Positions 1-17,691 of a DNA stretch of 64,000 nt are shown piece after piece. Within the stretch, counting starts at the first letter, position 1, and every line of letters starts with the position of its first letter. This stretch comes from Apostichopus japonicus (taxonomy: Eukaryota; Echinodermata; Holothuroidea; Aspidochirotida; Stichopodidae): contig NC_092568.1 in the NCBI RefSeq assembly GCF_037975245.1, forward strand, positions 9,881,501 to 9,945,500. The letters are read 5' to 3'. The translations under genes were made by a program, and so were the position numbers. The notes below the pieces were generated by a model that was not told where the DNA came from, did no database searches, and saw only the letters and a list, made by a program, of their open reading frames with translations.

Positions 1-2826
<2,826 letters not shown>

Positions 2827-2862
2827 GGGTTAGGGTTAGGGTTAACCCTAGCGGTTAACCCT
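2827..2862. repeat. Interstitial telomere-like TTAGGG palindrome
   Basis: GGGTTAGGGTTAGGGTTAACCC is followed by TAGCGGTTAACCCTT: three TTAGGG units running into an inverted CCCTAA part with a GTTAAC centre. TTAGGG is the usual animal telomere unit; this is far too short to be a telomere. Confidence 0.8.
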
Positions 2863-4191
2863 TACTATAGGGTTTTCCCGGTCCACAAGATACGTCATTC
2901 ATTGGGCATGATGACATTGCACGACATATTAAACTGTGAACATAACGGTTTTCTCGAGAAATACTGTCACGTGAGGATTGGGTGACGTTTGCTAGTTTGG
3001 TTGGATAACCTCCATGTTAGTGGACCGTGTCTAACAGCGATATGCGCTTTGACGGAAAACCCCTCTCAAATTCAGACCCTCTTTGACCTATGTGATCCTT
3101 CATATTTCCTATTTTGGGATATCCTGCAAAATCAAGGTATGTCAAAAAAGATCAATGTATTTGTTAACTTACAATCCAAATTAATATATTTTCCTTCACT
3201 AATGGTTACTCATAGAGATTCTTAAATAAATGCAACTTATAAAGGAAAGATAAATTAATCACAAATAATGATCTCACATCGTTGTAAAGGACCAACCGTA
3301 CCGTAGTCGAGGAGATCATTAAAGCTACATTTTGCTTTGGCTTAAACTTTGCATGAGTTACTTACACATGCTTGAATACTTTTCATTGGTCTGAACAAAA
3401 GCATACATGACAATTACAACCATTTGGTTGCTCCAGTAGCTAGTTAGTCAGATTTTTTAGCAATAAAACCTTCACTGGACTTTCTGTGGTAATTTTTTTT
3501 CCGGCTTCCTCAAAACAATGTCACATTCCCCCCCCCGGCAACCACCCCCCCCCCCCCCAGATTGAACCATTTTCTGCTGTTTCTCACCCCTTACCTACAA
3601 CCCATACACTCCTACACCCATGGTATGACATTCTCCTTTTTTTGTATGCAATTCTGATTGACCGGATGGTTAACGGGAGGAAAAAATGACTCGAGTATGC
3701 AAAGCTTCCAACATCAGATAGCATAACAAGTCCCGTCTCTACTAAACCAGCAAGTTAGAATCCAAGCGTATCATATCATTCAAAATTAGATTTGACGGAA
3801 ATATTTCCGCGAGGCAACGTCCTGATTGAATCAAATCTTTATGATGATAGCAATAAATCGGAAGGTTTCGATCATGAGAATTTACCGAACAAAGTTATAG
3901 ACACCGAAGAGCAGTTAATCAGCATTTAATATTAATTAATTTCTCCGCTTAATTATTGCAGACACCAACGAACGTTCTGCCAAGCTGTATATTCATAAAT
4001 TAGTTATGTAAATGAATTTGTTCTGACGGTATTGTATGTGTCAAGCATAGACGAAGTTTTCATAATTGGCATTTCATTTTGATATTTGACATTTCTGTTC
4101 AAGTCTGTCCATTTAATGTCAACATCGCCATTGTCATTTTTTTACATCGTGATAGGGATCGTCATCAGTACACACACAAACACATATATAA

Positions 4192-4194
<3 letters not shown>

Positions 4195-4224
<30 letters not shown>

Positions 4225-4262
4225 ACATATTACATATAACATATAACACATATATATATATA
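4195..4262. repeat. (AT)n microsatellite with ACATAT variants
   Basis: AT dinucleotides interleaved with ACATATAACATATAACACATAT. Confidence 0.9.
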
Positions 4263-4670
4263 ACACAATGACTAAGCATCATATATAGATAACCATCAAT
4301 AAAGTACCTACGGGTTAGCTTTTACGTTATCATTTTTATTTTATTATTATCATGGACTAGGCTACCCGGTCGTCAACATGTTGTGTCGTTACATATATAT
4401 CTATGTGCGAGTTTTATTTTATGCAGAAATGCACGTACGGTACCCAGGGGCCTGATTTTGATTACAAAAAGCATAACGAAAGGAGTCAATTCTTGCATAA
4501 AATTTACGGCTGCAGGCAATATAGTACGGTATATGAAAAATGCAAAAATTTGCTTCACCGTAAAGTTTGACATTTAAAGTCCAGACGGAATTAATGAATT
4601 GAAGTGAAACGGTACGTTATTCAAAAAAATATGTCACAATATAGTTTATAGCCGATGCTGGCACACTAGA

Positions 4671-4736
4671 AATATATATACATATCTTTATATATTTATA
4701 TATATATATATATATATACATATATACATATATATA

Positions 4737-4798
<62 letters not shown>
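4671..4798. repeat. (AT)n microsatellite
   Basis: AT dinucleotide tract with a few CATA and TTTATA interruptions in its left half. Confidence 0.95.
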
Positions 4799-4806
<8 letters not shown>

Positions 4807-6686
4807 AAACAGACGTTAACTGGTTAAAGTTCATTGAAAATAAAATAAAAGTAAAAAAAATGAAAAAAACCTTGAATGAGCGTTGGCGCGTGTTCAGCAT
4901 ACAAGTAGGTACTACAGTGCAGTGTTCCATTAATTTCACAATTCCGTGAGTAGTTTTGTTCGTTCGAAACAGTGTAAATATGCTGGTATAGAAGACGACG
5001 TTGTAATCAAACCATGCATGTCAGATCCAAGTTAACGTACGATTCAGCTTTTGTCCAAGATTTATGTTAATCTACAATGAGTCTGTATTCTTCCCAAACA
5101 TTACTTTATTGATATGAAACGTTAAGCTCGTGAGCAGTTGTAACATAGTGAACGTTTTGTAACAATGGTGCCTGAGCCAATGTAGTAATGCCCCGCGATG
5201 ATTATCTGAACGATTTTCGGAAAATTGACTTAAAACTTAGTTACTAGAAAAGACTATTAAAAAAAAGAGGGAAAAAAAGAGAGAAAAACAGGGGGTTCAA
5301 TGTGGCGCGACAATGTTTCGTCAGCTCCCCACTTAAGTACCTCACCCTCCCCCTTTAGATGTAGAATAGTACAGAATACCATAGAGGACACGTAATACAC
5401 GACTTTGAAATATACAATCATATAGGCGCAGTTGAACAGGGGAAGGGAGAGGCAGAGGGGCCGCTATTGTTATGAAGAGTGGGGGAAGGGGAGTGCAAAG
5501 TTGTATTTTTGACTCCTCACTTTACAACTAATTATGCAATAAACGGCATGTTAAATCCTATATCTATTGCTCCTTTGAATTAACAAAGAAGAACCAATAA
5601 CTATATATTGTAATTTTCATATACTTTCTTTTTTGTCTTATTTCGATTCTTTTCTTTTCTTTTCTTTCTTGTTTTCTCGAAATGTCCCCACTAAGTCGAA
5701 ATGTTAGAATTCGTAGTTTCAAAAAGGTAGAAAATGAGAGGTAACATAGTTTGATTTCCTATGTTCCATCGCATATAGTGAACTAAATTTCTTCCATTGA
5801 AGACCCCAGGACTCAACGGCCTTCTGTTACCCATTCTGTTCTCGAAATGTCAGCTTGGACATTATTATATAACAAACGCTGTATATTGTGAGAGCTCAAT
5901 GTGTGTACATCAACGTACGCATATTAACAATAGCAACAACGCCCTCTATTTGTATAGATTGGAACGTTCAATCTTATGTGCGATTGAATTTTTGAGTGGT
6001 GTTGCATAGCCTGATAATTTGAATACAATCATGTGAAGCCCTTCGTGTGTCAATACATATATAGCACGATTTTATCCAGGGAGTTCTACTATGTACACAT
6101 TAGATTCAAAGATATGTGTTCAACCATAAACTACCATGCATATTTCCATTACAGAAATCATTTAGTCCTGATTCTATACATCTCAGTCTAACACAAAATT
6201 ACCACTGAACGTGCTATGTGTGCTGTGACCATTCCTGATCCTTCTAGTCGATTTGAGTTGCACTTTACGGTACAATATAACCTATAAGGCTACAACCAAC
6301 TTTTAAAGATCCTGGCATGGATAAATACTGTCGTTTAAATGAACGCTCATCCCGCATTGATGTTTGATCTTCATTCAAATATTTGACAACGACATCGAAT
6401 AATATTAAAAGCTTCAAGTTAGCAGTGGCTGTAAACTGAAAAAGTCAGATTCCACAGGGATATAAGCCTTCAAACATATGAAATAGCACGCGGAGCTGAA
6501 AAGGCTTGAACCAATTGCACAATATCTCCCTGGGAATTTTTTGAACCCTCCTAAACAACAGAGGTGATAAACTGAATTAATTGAACTTATATTTGAATTG
6601 AATGCAGGATAAAACATTAAGAATTGCATATTGTGCATTCTATAGACCGAAAATGTTATATATTTATAGGGTAAAGGATATATAAA

Positions 6687-6689
<3 letters not shown>

Positions 6690-6729
<40 letters not shown>
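6690..6729. repeat. (AT)n microsatellite
   Basis: Forty bases of AT dinucleotide bordered on both sides by AGGATATA, so the tract grew inside a small AGGATAT duplication. Confidence 0.95.
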
Positions 6730-6731
<2 letters not shown>

Positions 6732-7440
6732 ATATAGCCTTAATGACTTCAAGTACGGTCCACACCGCCCCATTCCTGGTCCTCCCTACACACACCCTGC
6801 ACGCTTTTCACCTTATATAGGTCTATGCTCAACCCTCGCAACTTTCTTCACACCCTCAACAAAAGGGACTAAATGTATACCCGAAATTACAATTAAGTTA
6901 TGGTATTTTAAGTATCAAACGGTATAAATAAAAAAATAAAAAAGATATAAAAATTAACTGGGAAAAGCTGCTTTAAGTATAATCGATCGTTGAAAGTGTG
7001 TCATTGTTAATGAAACGGTTAAAAACCAATCCCTAAAACATAGCATTAACACCATGGTATACCATGATGACGTCATTAATGTTTGTTCTCTACCAAAGAC
7101 AAAACAAAAGGTGACAAGTTTTTTTTTTTTTTTCTTTTACTAAAGCTCGGCGGGTTTATGTGGTTTGATTTGATTAAGTAGGTAAAATTAGAGGTAGCAC
7201 GGTAGAATTAACAGATTTAATCAATCAAGTTAATTTGTTTGACTTATATTGTTAGCGAGGCGTATTTCATCGACGTTTTTTCACTTAAACTGAATCAATA
7301 TCCGGCGTCGAAAAGGATCATGCTTTTACCCAAAAATAACAAAATAGTAGCTCTATATTTACGGGCCTTTTCGAAAGTAACGAAGCTGTAACTTAACTGA
7401 GCACTGCAAAGAAAATGTGAACATAAATTTGTTGTAAGTA

Positions 7441-7575
<135 letters not shown>

Positions 7576-8600
7576 GCTATATGTATAGGTCTATATGTAT
7601 ATGCACCTTCTATATACACGTAATATGCAGCTAGTAAATTGTACTTATGTGATTAGCAACATTACAAAGTCAAACAGCTTCGTGAGAACAAAAAACAGAA
7701 ACCAAACACAAAATCATGACGTATTTACAAACTGGAAATCGGTTAATTTGTTATTACAAAGAAGATTGATTACCTTACGATAAGAAACTCCCATTGATAA
7801 TTTAAATTACATCCACTTTTCACCGGAAAGAACGGAAAACGACTTTTGATATCTATGTCTCTTGGTGCCGAGTATATTACCCGATACAACTATTGCTCGC
7901 GAAATATCCCGCTTATCTCTATATTTAAACATGCATTTTACGAAACAGCTGCAAAATTGTGCATGATTTTGAATTTCCGCCCCTACGCATCGCCTCCTTG
8001 TGAAAATTCCACGTTTTTTTTTCTTTTCCGAATCCGACTCAAGTGAAACGAATTGCAGTTGAGTCACACGTCGACGAGACTCGACGAGACAATAGTTGTG
8101 TGTGCTATTTTTTTTTTATATACATATTCTATATATTTTTTTCCTGCTCTTTTTTTTTCTTTTTTTACCAATCAACCTTATAAATCTTAAAGTTGATCAT
8201 TTCCTATCAACAATGGGCCCTTGGCATGCACTTGAACGGCCTATTCAAGCAGCCTGATTTTGTGAGGAGCGACATGGGAAGGGGATTTTAAAATGCTGAA
8301 TACCTATCAGCTTAAGTATAAAAGCTGTATCTGACAGTATTTTTATCAATGTATAGGAACAATCGATTATACAAAACATTATACTCGCCTTAGATTGGAA
8401 AAGCTTTCACAAAATAGATGTTGTAGTATGCAAATTAGTCATATTTCGAGTCAAACTATAGGTCTATAGCTGTTTCTATTGTGTTCTATGGTATCAAGTG
8501 TATCTAGTATACGTCAGGAGTTTCCCTAATATATTTGATTGCAAAGATTATGAATATGAAAGATGTTAAGTAATCCGTTCAACCAATAGCAGTGAACTAG

Positions 8601-11600
8601 AAAAAGGCTTCAGAATATCTCTAAAAGATCGCAACAAACAAACAAAAAAACTTGACAAGATCTTACCATTTGGTTGTCCGCCATGATGATATTAAAGTTA
8701 ACTGGTAATGTTCCACAATATAGAGAGAAAGAAAACTTTGTTATAAAAAGTTGGATAACTGTAGTCCTGGAAACACGACGGTGATTAATACAGATTAAAA
8801 TATTTTTTCCCCGAAAAAATATAATTGTTTTATGGTTTATGCTTGTTGAATTATTCTTCACTTTTTGGCGAGTATATTAAGTAAGTTTACACACAAGTCA
8901 CGCGATTCGCCGTAACTACATTGGTATCAACTAATTGGTGGTATCTCGTAGTGTGACGAAAATCAAAATCACGGTGTGTCTTCAGGCTACTCCAAGTGCT
9001 AAGTGATAGTTGTCGGCTCTGATCTGCAGTGAAGCTATAGTGCGGCGGCTAAAACACGGCGTTATTCACATTCCAGACCAACGTGGTCGTGTCTCTCTAA
9101 TAGTATATTGGTATTCTACCTCCCCGTGTTGTTTAGTGTCGCATGCAGCAACAACGGCGCGCAATATCGACTCGCCACCGACCAAACGGCTGGTGCTCAC
9201 AAATCACTTCATATCTTGAGCCCTCCGCAGAACATTGGTCATTAAAGGGAGGGCTTGGTTGGTAAGTCGGGGGAAAATTACTTACAGAACGAGCCGCGTT
9301 ATATACAATCAGAACGAAAGTGACAAATATACGAGACATAAGAAGTGGACGTTTATCCCCGGCGTAAACACTAATAGGTCAGGCGAATCAATAGCTTATA
9401 TGAAGCCATCTGGAAGGGGGTTTTGGTTTTTCCCCTGCACAAGCATCGAGGCTAAAAACTCGAAGCAGTATCTTATTAAAGTCGCCTTTGACTGCCCGTG
9501 GAAATAAGAATTTATAAAAACCAATCTCGAAAAGCCGGGATGTGTAGAGTATTTAAAAATAAATTCATGTCGACGTAAGGGTTCTGTTGATTAGATGGGG
9601 GTTAATTGGGATCACCCTTAATACGTATTGCTGCGAGTAATTATAAACAAAATGTACTATAAAAGCGATAAAGGATGACTTTAGACACACTAAAAAACTT
9701 AAATTTGATATTTTGTATAGGCCATTAGAAACACACTGCTATATATCAGGTCAGGTTGGATTTCTGTAACACTTTTTAATTTTAGAGGAATGGCCAGTTC
9801 AAAAGTAAGTGAAGGTTACCAACTAAAGTGACTGGACTATTAAGTCTATTACACGACAGACCATTACGTCAGTTCCTCAGATGCATGACAGAGCTCAATA
9901 TGAAAAACATATAAGACTTTTATGGTTGGAAATGACATGTTTAAAATACATTAAAAATGTGCTAATTAGTACAAATGGTCACGGAGAACTTCGTCCAAGG
10001 GTGTGCTCTTGACTCTTGATGCTTCAGTTAATATATTGTCATGCTAATTGACGCCACACAGTTCTTATATTTTCCTAATGGTTTTGGTGTGACCTCTGAT
10101 GAGCTGACCTAAATAATATTCTGTATGCTAGAAAAGTGGTCCAGGCATCTAGAATAAAAAAAATAAGGCGTATAGAATAAAAAAGGAAATTCGACGGACA
10201 TGTAGAAAAAGTTACAGTTCAGGTGACACGTCGCTAATTCAAACTGCTCAGTGAACTTCGTTCAGCTCACTTTTAGTGAGGAATTTATTTATTTTTGGTA
10301 CGTTGTAGACTGCTATACAAACACAGCTATATCAATTTTATGGTGCAGGTATAGTTCATATTGTTATATCACTTTTATACACAAATCTTGATGCAAACAT
10401 ACTTGAACTTGCAATCTTCTTTTGTAGGCTAGGACATGAGTAATATGTTTGAGAAACACCCACACACACACACACAAAATTGGCGAACTTTAAAGCAAAA
10501 GTTACATGCTTCTACATACTTGAATATTTCACTCTTTAGCTGATATTTAATGATAAGAAGCACATCGCCCGATTTCATATATGTAGAGCTATATGCTAAA
10601 CCTATAGATTAATCTAATATGAAAAGTATTGCAGGCTATAGGCCTACGCCAAGAGATTTGTTCTTCCTGGTTTCCATTTTAACAATCGTCTTTGGTAACA
10701 TTATATCATTGCAAAAAAGTGACTGATAATGAATTTGTATTTGGAGCTAGCGGCGTCACTCTGTGTTATATGTTGCTTTTAAGCTCAACGCGAATAGAGT
10801 ATATATAATCTAGTAAAAACATATCTCAATAAGACTAAAAAAGACACTATTATCAATCCATTTTCTGTTTATGAATGCTGTTCATTTTCTGTCACAATTT
10901 GTTGGTTCCCCCGGGATATTACGTCTGCGCACGCTACTAAGTGCAGACAGAAAAAACTTTCATATTTTGCAATTAATAAATGTAATGTGTTTTTAAGTAC
11001 TCTGTAGCCATTCGCAGTCCTAATTATAATTGCCAATGTCAAAGAGTTAATATCATTTCCTTTCATGTTTTAATTACATACACTCTAAAATTGTACTGTC
11101 AAAATCTTTTATGACCATGAATGCCAATTTCAAATGATGTATTCAACGGTAAATATGGCAGTTTTGTAAATATTACATATATATTGAATACGAATACATT
11201 TGTAAAGGATTTATTTAATTAGCATAATTATGCTTCTATAGCTACTTTATGCATGTGGTAAGTGGTGATTAGTAATGCAACGATTCTTTGTGGAGGGTAT
11301 AGAGGGGTAGGGAGGGAGGAACGGAGGAGGGAGGGACGGGGTAAGGCGGGGTGGGCAGGGAGGGGTGGGGGAGTGATGGAAGGAGGGGTGGGGCATTGGG
11401 AAGTAGTCATGTATATATTCACAACTCACTCAGTTTCGTATACCTTGAACCACGAGAACACATTACTTTGCTAACGACACTACATGTAAATACTCTTAGT
11501 AAAACGGTTGTCCCCCTCCCTTACCCACCCTCTCGTTGAGTAATTAATGCTATTTAAATGCTATTTATATGCTATTTAATGCTATTAATTGCCAAATGCT

Positions 11601-12462
11601 ATTAAATGCCATTTAATTGCTATTTAAAGGCTTTTTAAATTGTACTGTACATGTATACATGAGGATTTCCCTCTCGTTCTGCAGTCCAGCCCTTCCCACA
11701 ACTTTCTGGCCGTCTGTGATGACAAAAGGAGTAAACACGGGAAGGTCATCAAATTTTAAGTGGAAGGCCAAACATATCGAGGTAATGTATCCTAGGTAGA
11801 GAGAGCTGCTCTCTGCTTGGTGTATGACTGGTTATAGTGTATGACCTTAAGACGAGGTCACCATTGGTGTCTAGGTGGCGGAGACCTCGAAGGGGCGTAC
11901 TACTTGTTGGTTCGTGTAAAAGAGAAAAGATGGAGCAACAGAGAGAGGAGAATAACTTGTACACATTTTAGCGAAAGTGCTGGAGGTTACCCTGTAGCAT
12001 TATTGACTATGTTAACGGTACCATTTAATTATAGCCACCCCACCCCCCCCCCCTCCATCGGCCTGAATAGAGATATATTTGTCACCCATTTAAAGCCAGC
12101 GTCCCCTCAGTACCGTTCTATATAGGGTCTGTTGCTGTTCTTCACTTGGTTCCGAAACAACTTTGTTCGTCATGGCTGCACTGCAGTGATGTCAAATGGG
12201 GTGTCTATGCCTACCTCAGTATTTGAGAAAGTGGTCAGATGCTGGGGCATACACTCTCGTCCGTCGGATTGGGATGTTAAATGGTGGTCCCGGGAGCAGG
12301 AATGGTGGCGAATACACATCCCTGCCTCGCTATCCTCTGAACACTTATCGCAAAGAGAAGGCTTGAAATAAGCCGGTGTTCAACCACGATCTAACACGGA
12401 TATATGTCTCAAGAAAGCTACTGTAAGGATTCGTGATCCTTGCGTCTCTAAACTTAACTAAC
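8601..12462. other. Gene-free stretch
   Basis: No supported exon. It contains a GGA-rich purine block at 11292-11400 and a degenerate ATGCTATTTAA repeat at 11547-11641. The segment 8900-9510 is somewhat richer in G+C than its surroundings, with a 90-codon frame at 9235-9507 that resembles nothing I recognise. Confidence 0.5.
11547..11641. repeat. Degenerate ~11-12 bp tandem repeat (ATGCTATTTAA)
   Basis: About eight diverged copies of ATGCTATTTAA, including AATTGCCAAATGCTATTAA variants, in 95 bp. Confidence 0.8.
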
Positions 12463-12470
12463 CTGTATGG

Positions 12471-12589
12471 CAGGGTTTCCCTAACTTTATCCCCCACGAA
12501 CCCCCTGTGGCTGTCAGAGTCTCACGAACCCCCTGGGATGGACTCACGCACCCCCTGGGGGTTCATGCACCCCAGTTAGGGAACCCCTG
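12471..12589. mobile_element. hAT-type miniature transposon (MITE) with 8-bp target duplication
   Basis: A 119-bp element starts CAGGGTTTCCCTAACT and ends AGTTAGGGAACCCCTG, a 16-bp terminal inverted repeat with one mismatch. It is flanked on both sides by the 8-bp duplication CTGTATGG (12463-12470 and 12590-12597). CAGGG ends plus an 8-bp duplication are diagnostic of the hAT superfamily. The inside is C-rich with three CACG(A/C)ACCCCCTG repeats and no coding capacity, so it must be moved by a transposase supplied elsewhere. Confidence 0.92.
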
Positions 12590-15263
12590 CTGTATGGACT
12601 CTTTCCACCCACTATGACCAGTCAGAGGGAAAAGGTGGTTCGTGAATTTTATCGTTCAAAAGCAGGCTCAAGAACCAGCTTTCTGTTTCTCATTTTATTA
12701 AACACATAATTATTTCATGTCAACATCACCAACGTTCGCAGGGATAGCAACTTTATATATATACATCATTGGCGAGATTATGTTGTATCTTTTACAACAT
12801 AATTTGATGAGGATTTGACTGGATAAATACTTTGGGCCCCTTCAAAATCAGACAAGCGTTATAAAGCTCAGTAACGCTCTTGAACCAAAGAATTATCGAT
12901 AGATGTGGCAAAAGTCGCACATAATAAACGGTGGCCCAGAAGAGACATTCGAAATAAATTGGAAATTCCGAATTAAAGGCGGATGATTCCGACATAATTA
13001 AAAAGGGTAGAAATTTGGGTATACGATTCTTTTCAATTAAGTTGTCACGGTTATTTCTTGGGCAAACATATTAATATACACCCAATTTTTTAATTTTTAT
13101 TTTATTTATGTAATTTGTTTAAGGCTACTTAAAAATTGTAACTTTCATTCAGTTTCAGGTTGCAAACAAAGAATATGAATAAATCAGAAGGTTTCATATG
13201 AATACTGGCCACCTTTAAGGTTGAAATGCGGTATCACCATTATGTCCTATGTATACAAACTCTCCCATGTTTCATGTAAATAAGTGTACACATTTTATAC
13301 GGGACTTGCTATTATGTACTTGATTGAGGGAGGGGCCTGAACCTTTATGAGTGGGCCGATAATCATAGCATGGATTCATTCATTTCATTTCACACAAGTA
13401 AGGCATCTCTTGAAGGAGGTGGAACGATGTAAAATTGGTTGTTTCCGAATTTGATCTTGTTGTTGTGGTATATTTACTTACTCCCTGGTGAAATATAGGT
13501 CAATTAATGCTTGGAAGACTGAACACTTATGAAGTATTTCGCACCGTAGAATCCATGGAAAGGCAAGATCAGTTTCCCCTCCAACCCCCCCCCCCCTCCC
13601 CCCTTCCACACACACTCCCACCTACACGCACCCTTACACACCCACTCCGCCAGCATGACTGCATAGGTTACGATTATCATCGAAACCAAAAACCGTCAAA
13701 ATGAATAAACCGATTTGACACGCCTCCGCATGCTATGTAGTCAGTCTGTCCTTGATGCATCGATCGGCCCAGGGCACAAAAGTAATTTTAGTAGGCTGAC
13801 ACTTGCAAGTGCCTATATTATTGCAATCTTTCGGGAATTGGTTCATATTTAAGGATTTTTTACACTATATAGTGTACCGGTACATGTTGTCACCATTTCA
13901 CTAAGAATATTTATAATGTGTACATGGGGTAAGTGAAAAGTGATTTTTTCTTTTTTCTTTTGCATAGAATAAACATATTTTTCCACAATTTATATATTTT
14001 CAACACTTTTGATTATTATTAACTTTGGAAAACTGCGATGTATTGTTCAGAAATATAGTACTCTGACAGTTAAGACGCGAAAACGAAAATACTTTACCAA
14101 TAAACACAGTAAGCCTCTGTACTGCATTGAACAAAAAAAAAAGGTTTTATGCTGCATCAGCCAGAATTGAGATTTTTACCATAGAGCACTGTCTTGTGAG
14201 GGAAGGCGAACCCCCTCCCCCACCCCCACCCCACCCCACCCCAAGTTTTGTGCAAAACCTCAGAAGTGCACATTCTCATAAATGAGAAGTGATAATAAAG
14301 CACCCTTTCTCCATTAAATAGTACTGTACCATTTTGCAATTAAATTTTTTTTTTTAAATTGGAAAAGCGCACTATTGTTGACAAGTTTAAGCCAAAAATG
14401 TAATGAAAATGTTTCCTTTTTGTTAAGTAAACATCATTCAAGTTCTGGAATCCGTGTTACGGATGAATAGAGAGTCCATTTTGTCGGAATGTTTTACTGT
14501 CCATCGAATGTATCCCCTCCGCCCCCCCCCCCTCCCGTAGATTGCACCCTCTTGTGTTACCCCTTGACCTTCAGCACATAGATAACTCACATTCGAGAGG
14601 TAAAAATGCCGTATGACTAATTGATCTAATTTGTTCCTGATCTTGTGGTGGAAGGATGCGATTGGAAGGGGAGGTTGGCTTGTGGTTGCTTTAATTTAGT
14701 AAACGTAATTCTAGCTGCATGCATGCTAAATACTTCAATTTACGTAAAGTGTATTGCAAACCATATTCGCGATGGAAGTTTTACGCACATATAAACAACC
14801 ATATATTGAAACATAGTATAGCCAATTTCAAACGTGTTTAAGAGGGTGTGGGGGATGGAGGGGATGGAGGGGGGGCCTATGACCTATTTCAGATCTCAAG
14901 TTCCAATTCACCCTTCGACCTCGAGCCGAGCACCAAGTTTCTAAACCTAAACAGCACACAGTCATGGTGTTTATATATACGCTGATCATACGATTGATGT
15001 CAAGCCAAATACTGCCTCGAGACCCCCAGATCACTTATTCGGTACAGACCTTCCGTGCATCCCCCTACGCCCTCTCATAACGTACTATATCTCATAGAAG
15101 CAAATGATATCCATATACGGTAGTCCTGAAGGGGCATACGAGATATAGACCTAACTGTGTTACTATAACATGACATCGCAGCAAAATGGATTTTTTTATT
15201 TTTTTTTATCGAGTTACAGATCTACAGGAATTAATATGTTTTGAAAGAATCCATCATCCAATT

Positions 15264-15522
15264 TTCGTGTTGCTACGTTGCACTCAACTTGACAACACGT
15301 CAACAATGTAAACTTTTCCGAGTGGAAAAGTTACCCTTACACCTTCACACTAAAATGTCAGACTGTACGGTGTTCCTGATGAGACAGTATAGAGATGTAA
15401 ACTTCTTGTGTCAGTGGTTTATTTTTGTTGAATTGTCGACTTTGAAGAAACATTATATATCTCGACGAAATTTACGTTTACGTAATTGTCGAGTTGCTGC
15501 GTTGTGCTTAACTTGACAACAC
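15264..15522 (+). repeat. Diverged direct repeat pair
   Basis: 15264-15299 (TTCGTGTTGCTACGTTGCAC then TCAACTTGACAACAC) recurs at 15485-15522 as GTCGAGTTGCTGCGTTGTGC then TTAACTTGACAACAC, about 220 bp apart. Confidence 0.7.
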
Positions 15523-17584
15523 TCATTTGGTGACATATCACGTCACAGTAACATGATACCTAGACAAAAAGTATCACATTTCCGAAATGTCGCGTTATGC
15601 TCACATAGTCAGTCTACAAACTCGTTTGTCCCTTCAGAACTAACTTAACTTAAACCACATGCCCAGAGTTGTCATAATAAAATAAACTTACTATTATTTA
15701 ATTTCATGTTTAATTTGCGACATTGCGTGATGATTGAAATATTCTTACAGTGTAGTGGATTTATTTGTAGTTTGGGAGCCCAGGGCGAAACCACGTACCC
15801 CTCAGAACAAATTAAGGAAGCTCATGCCCACCACCCCCCCCCCTGCATTTACCCTGGTTGGGTTACATGTGTCAATGTGGACGGACCGGTGTTGGGGGGA
15901 GGGGGTCAACAATAACCTTAAAAGCTACAATTAAAATGAAATAGCCTACACATTTCGAACCTGCCCCCCCCCCTTTTCATTGCAACTTCCCTGTCACCAA
16001 ATGCATGTGCACAAAATAGGTAATCATTTTCACGAAAGCCTCAAAATGAATTAACGGTTTACAAGCAAGGTTTGACGAATAACTGTTTTTGATCTTCTTT
16101 ATATTTTGTAGGCTGAAAAGGGTAGACCCACCCCACCTCAACCCATGGACCCCGTGCCTGCGACCTAACAGACCAGAGGAGAACGAACTATGAGCTAAAA
16201 ATCTATCGCACCACGTTGTTGACAATTGTTCTAATTAAAATAGCATTTTTTCGTAACATTAATATATCAAACTAACAATATCTTTTGTGTTCAAATTATT
16301 TGATTTGGGCAAGAGCAGGAATGCAACAAAGTGCTATACAGGCACTTCACAGTTCAGTTCCACGCAGATCCACCCAAGTGATTTCTGTTATGGTACATGC
16401 GCATGAACTCAATGAAGCATTTATTATCTCTCTCTCTCTCTTATAAGATGTTAAAATATAGCTGGTAAACTATATGCCCAAGGGTTTATGAACAAACATC
16501 CTCAGCCCAGATTCTAATATACAAATTAGGCTAGGCGAGTTACATCTATACCATGAACGTGCGGTATAGGTGTAGATAGGAAGTTGTTATATGTGTTAGT
16601 GTTAAGTTTCTCAAAACTTAAATCACATGCCACGTCATTACTATACCCAATATTGAGAACGCATTGTAAACAGGTTCAAGATACTTCATGATGTAACCAA
16701 CTGCCTAAAGGGTTGTTGTCCTTAACTGAAGATATTTAAAGCTAATAATGGAAGTTAATGGTATTTCTTGCGTCCTATCACATACGATGAAATCGGGTTA
16801 CTTGCGCTTTCGCGCAAACAGGCAATTAGTTTGTCATTAATTGTGTTTTTTTTTCTCATCCTGAAGATGTTAAAAGTATTTTTCCCTCTAGCACAACTAG
16901 CACTACACTTTGTGTTTTCTTTACTCTTGGGTGTCACTCCAGCTCACTACTTCAAATTCAAAACGTGTTATTTGGCAATTACAGGCGAAATCTTTCAATG
17001 GCTGTATAGCTGCCCCTCCAGATCATAATATGCATTTTGTGAATGCAGTTTATATATGGGTATAGAGCTAAACGCGTAATCTTAACGTGCTAAGGAATTC
17101 TATATCTTGAACGCGTTATTTGGTGAAGATAATGAATTGTCTATGGGCCTATGTTTTATTCCACGTTGTTGCGTCGTATACGCCAGCAACTTGGATATCC
17201 TCGTGGTAAATAGGCTACCTATATGCCGCATGCATAACCCTACAGTACTATTATTGACAAGGCTCTTTTCTGTTGCGTTCTTTTATGATTGAAAATGACA
17301 GATGCTTAAGTGCTTGTGGCTGCATAGATCTATGGGATTACAATGCGTCAAAGTGACTGGTAATATGCGGCCTGGGATGGTCCGCCTATTACGACAGTTT
17401 GTGTAGACAGAATGCAGATTGGCATCACCCGCACATGTGTAAGGGTGGGCGTGTGTATTTATCTTATGAAGATAACAAAAGGGTATATCGTACACGATGA
17501 GATGGGTCTAATCATTAAAGGGAATGAATGCGAAACAGTATAACTCCACATATGTTGCCACATTATTATGTAGTTCTTTGTTTT

Positions 17585-17691
17585 GATGGACGAGTGGATA
17601 AAGACGAGGTGACAATAGCAGTAAAATACCACGTATGACACACATGGTGGGGTAGTCGTACGCGTAGGGTCGAACTCTGTGCGGCTTTTGA
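17585..17691 (+). mobile_element. Possible diverged tRNA-derived SINE head
   Basis: TGGACGAGTGGATAAAGAC resembles the A box of the better preserved SINE at 25271 (TGGCCGAGTGGATAAAGGC), and GGGTCGAACTCTG lies downstream like a B box. The box spacing is longer than in the intact copy and no tail is visible, so this is tentative. Confidence 0.4.
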
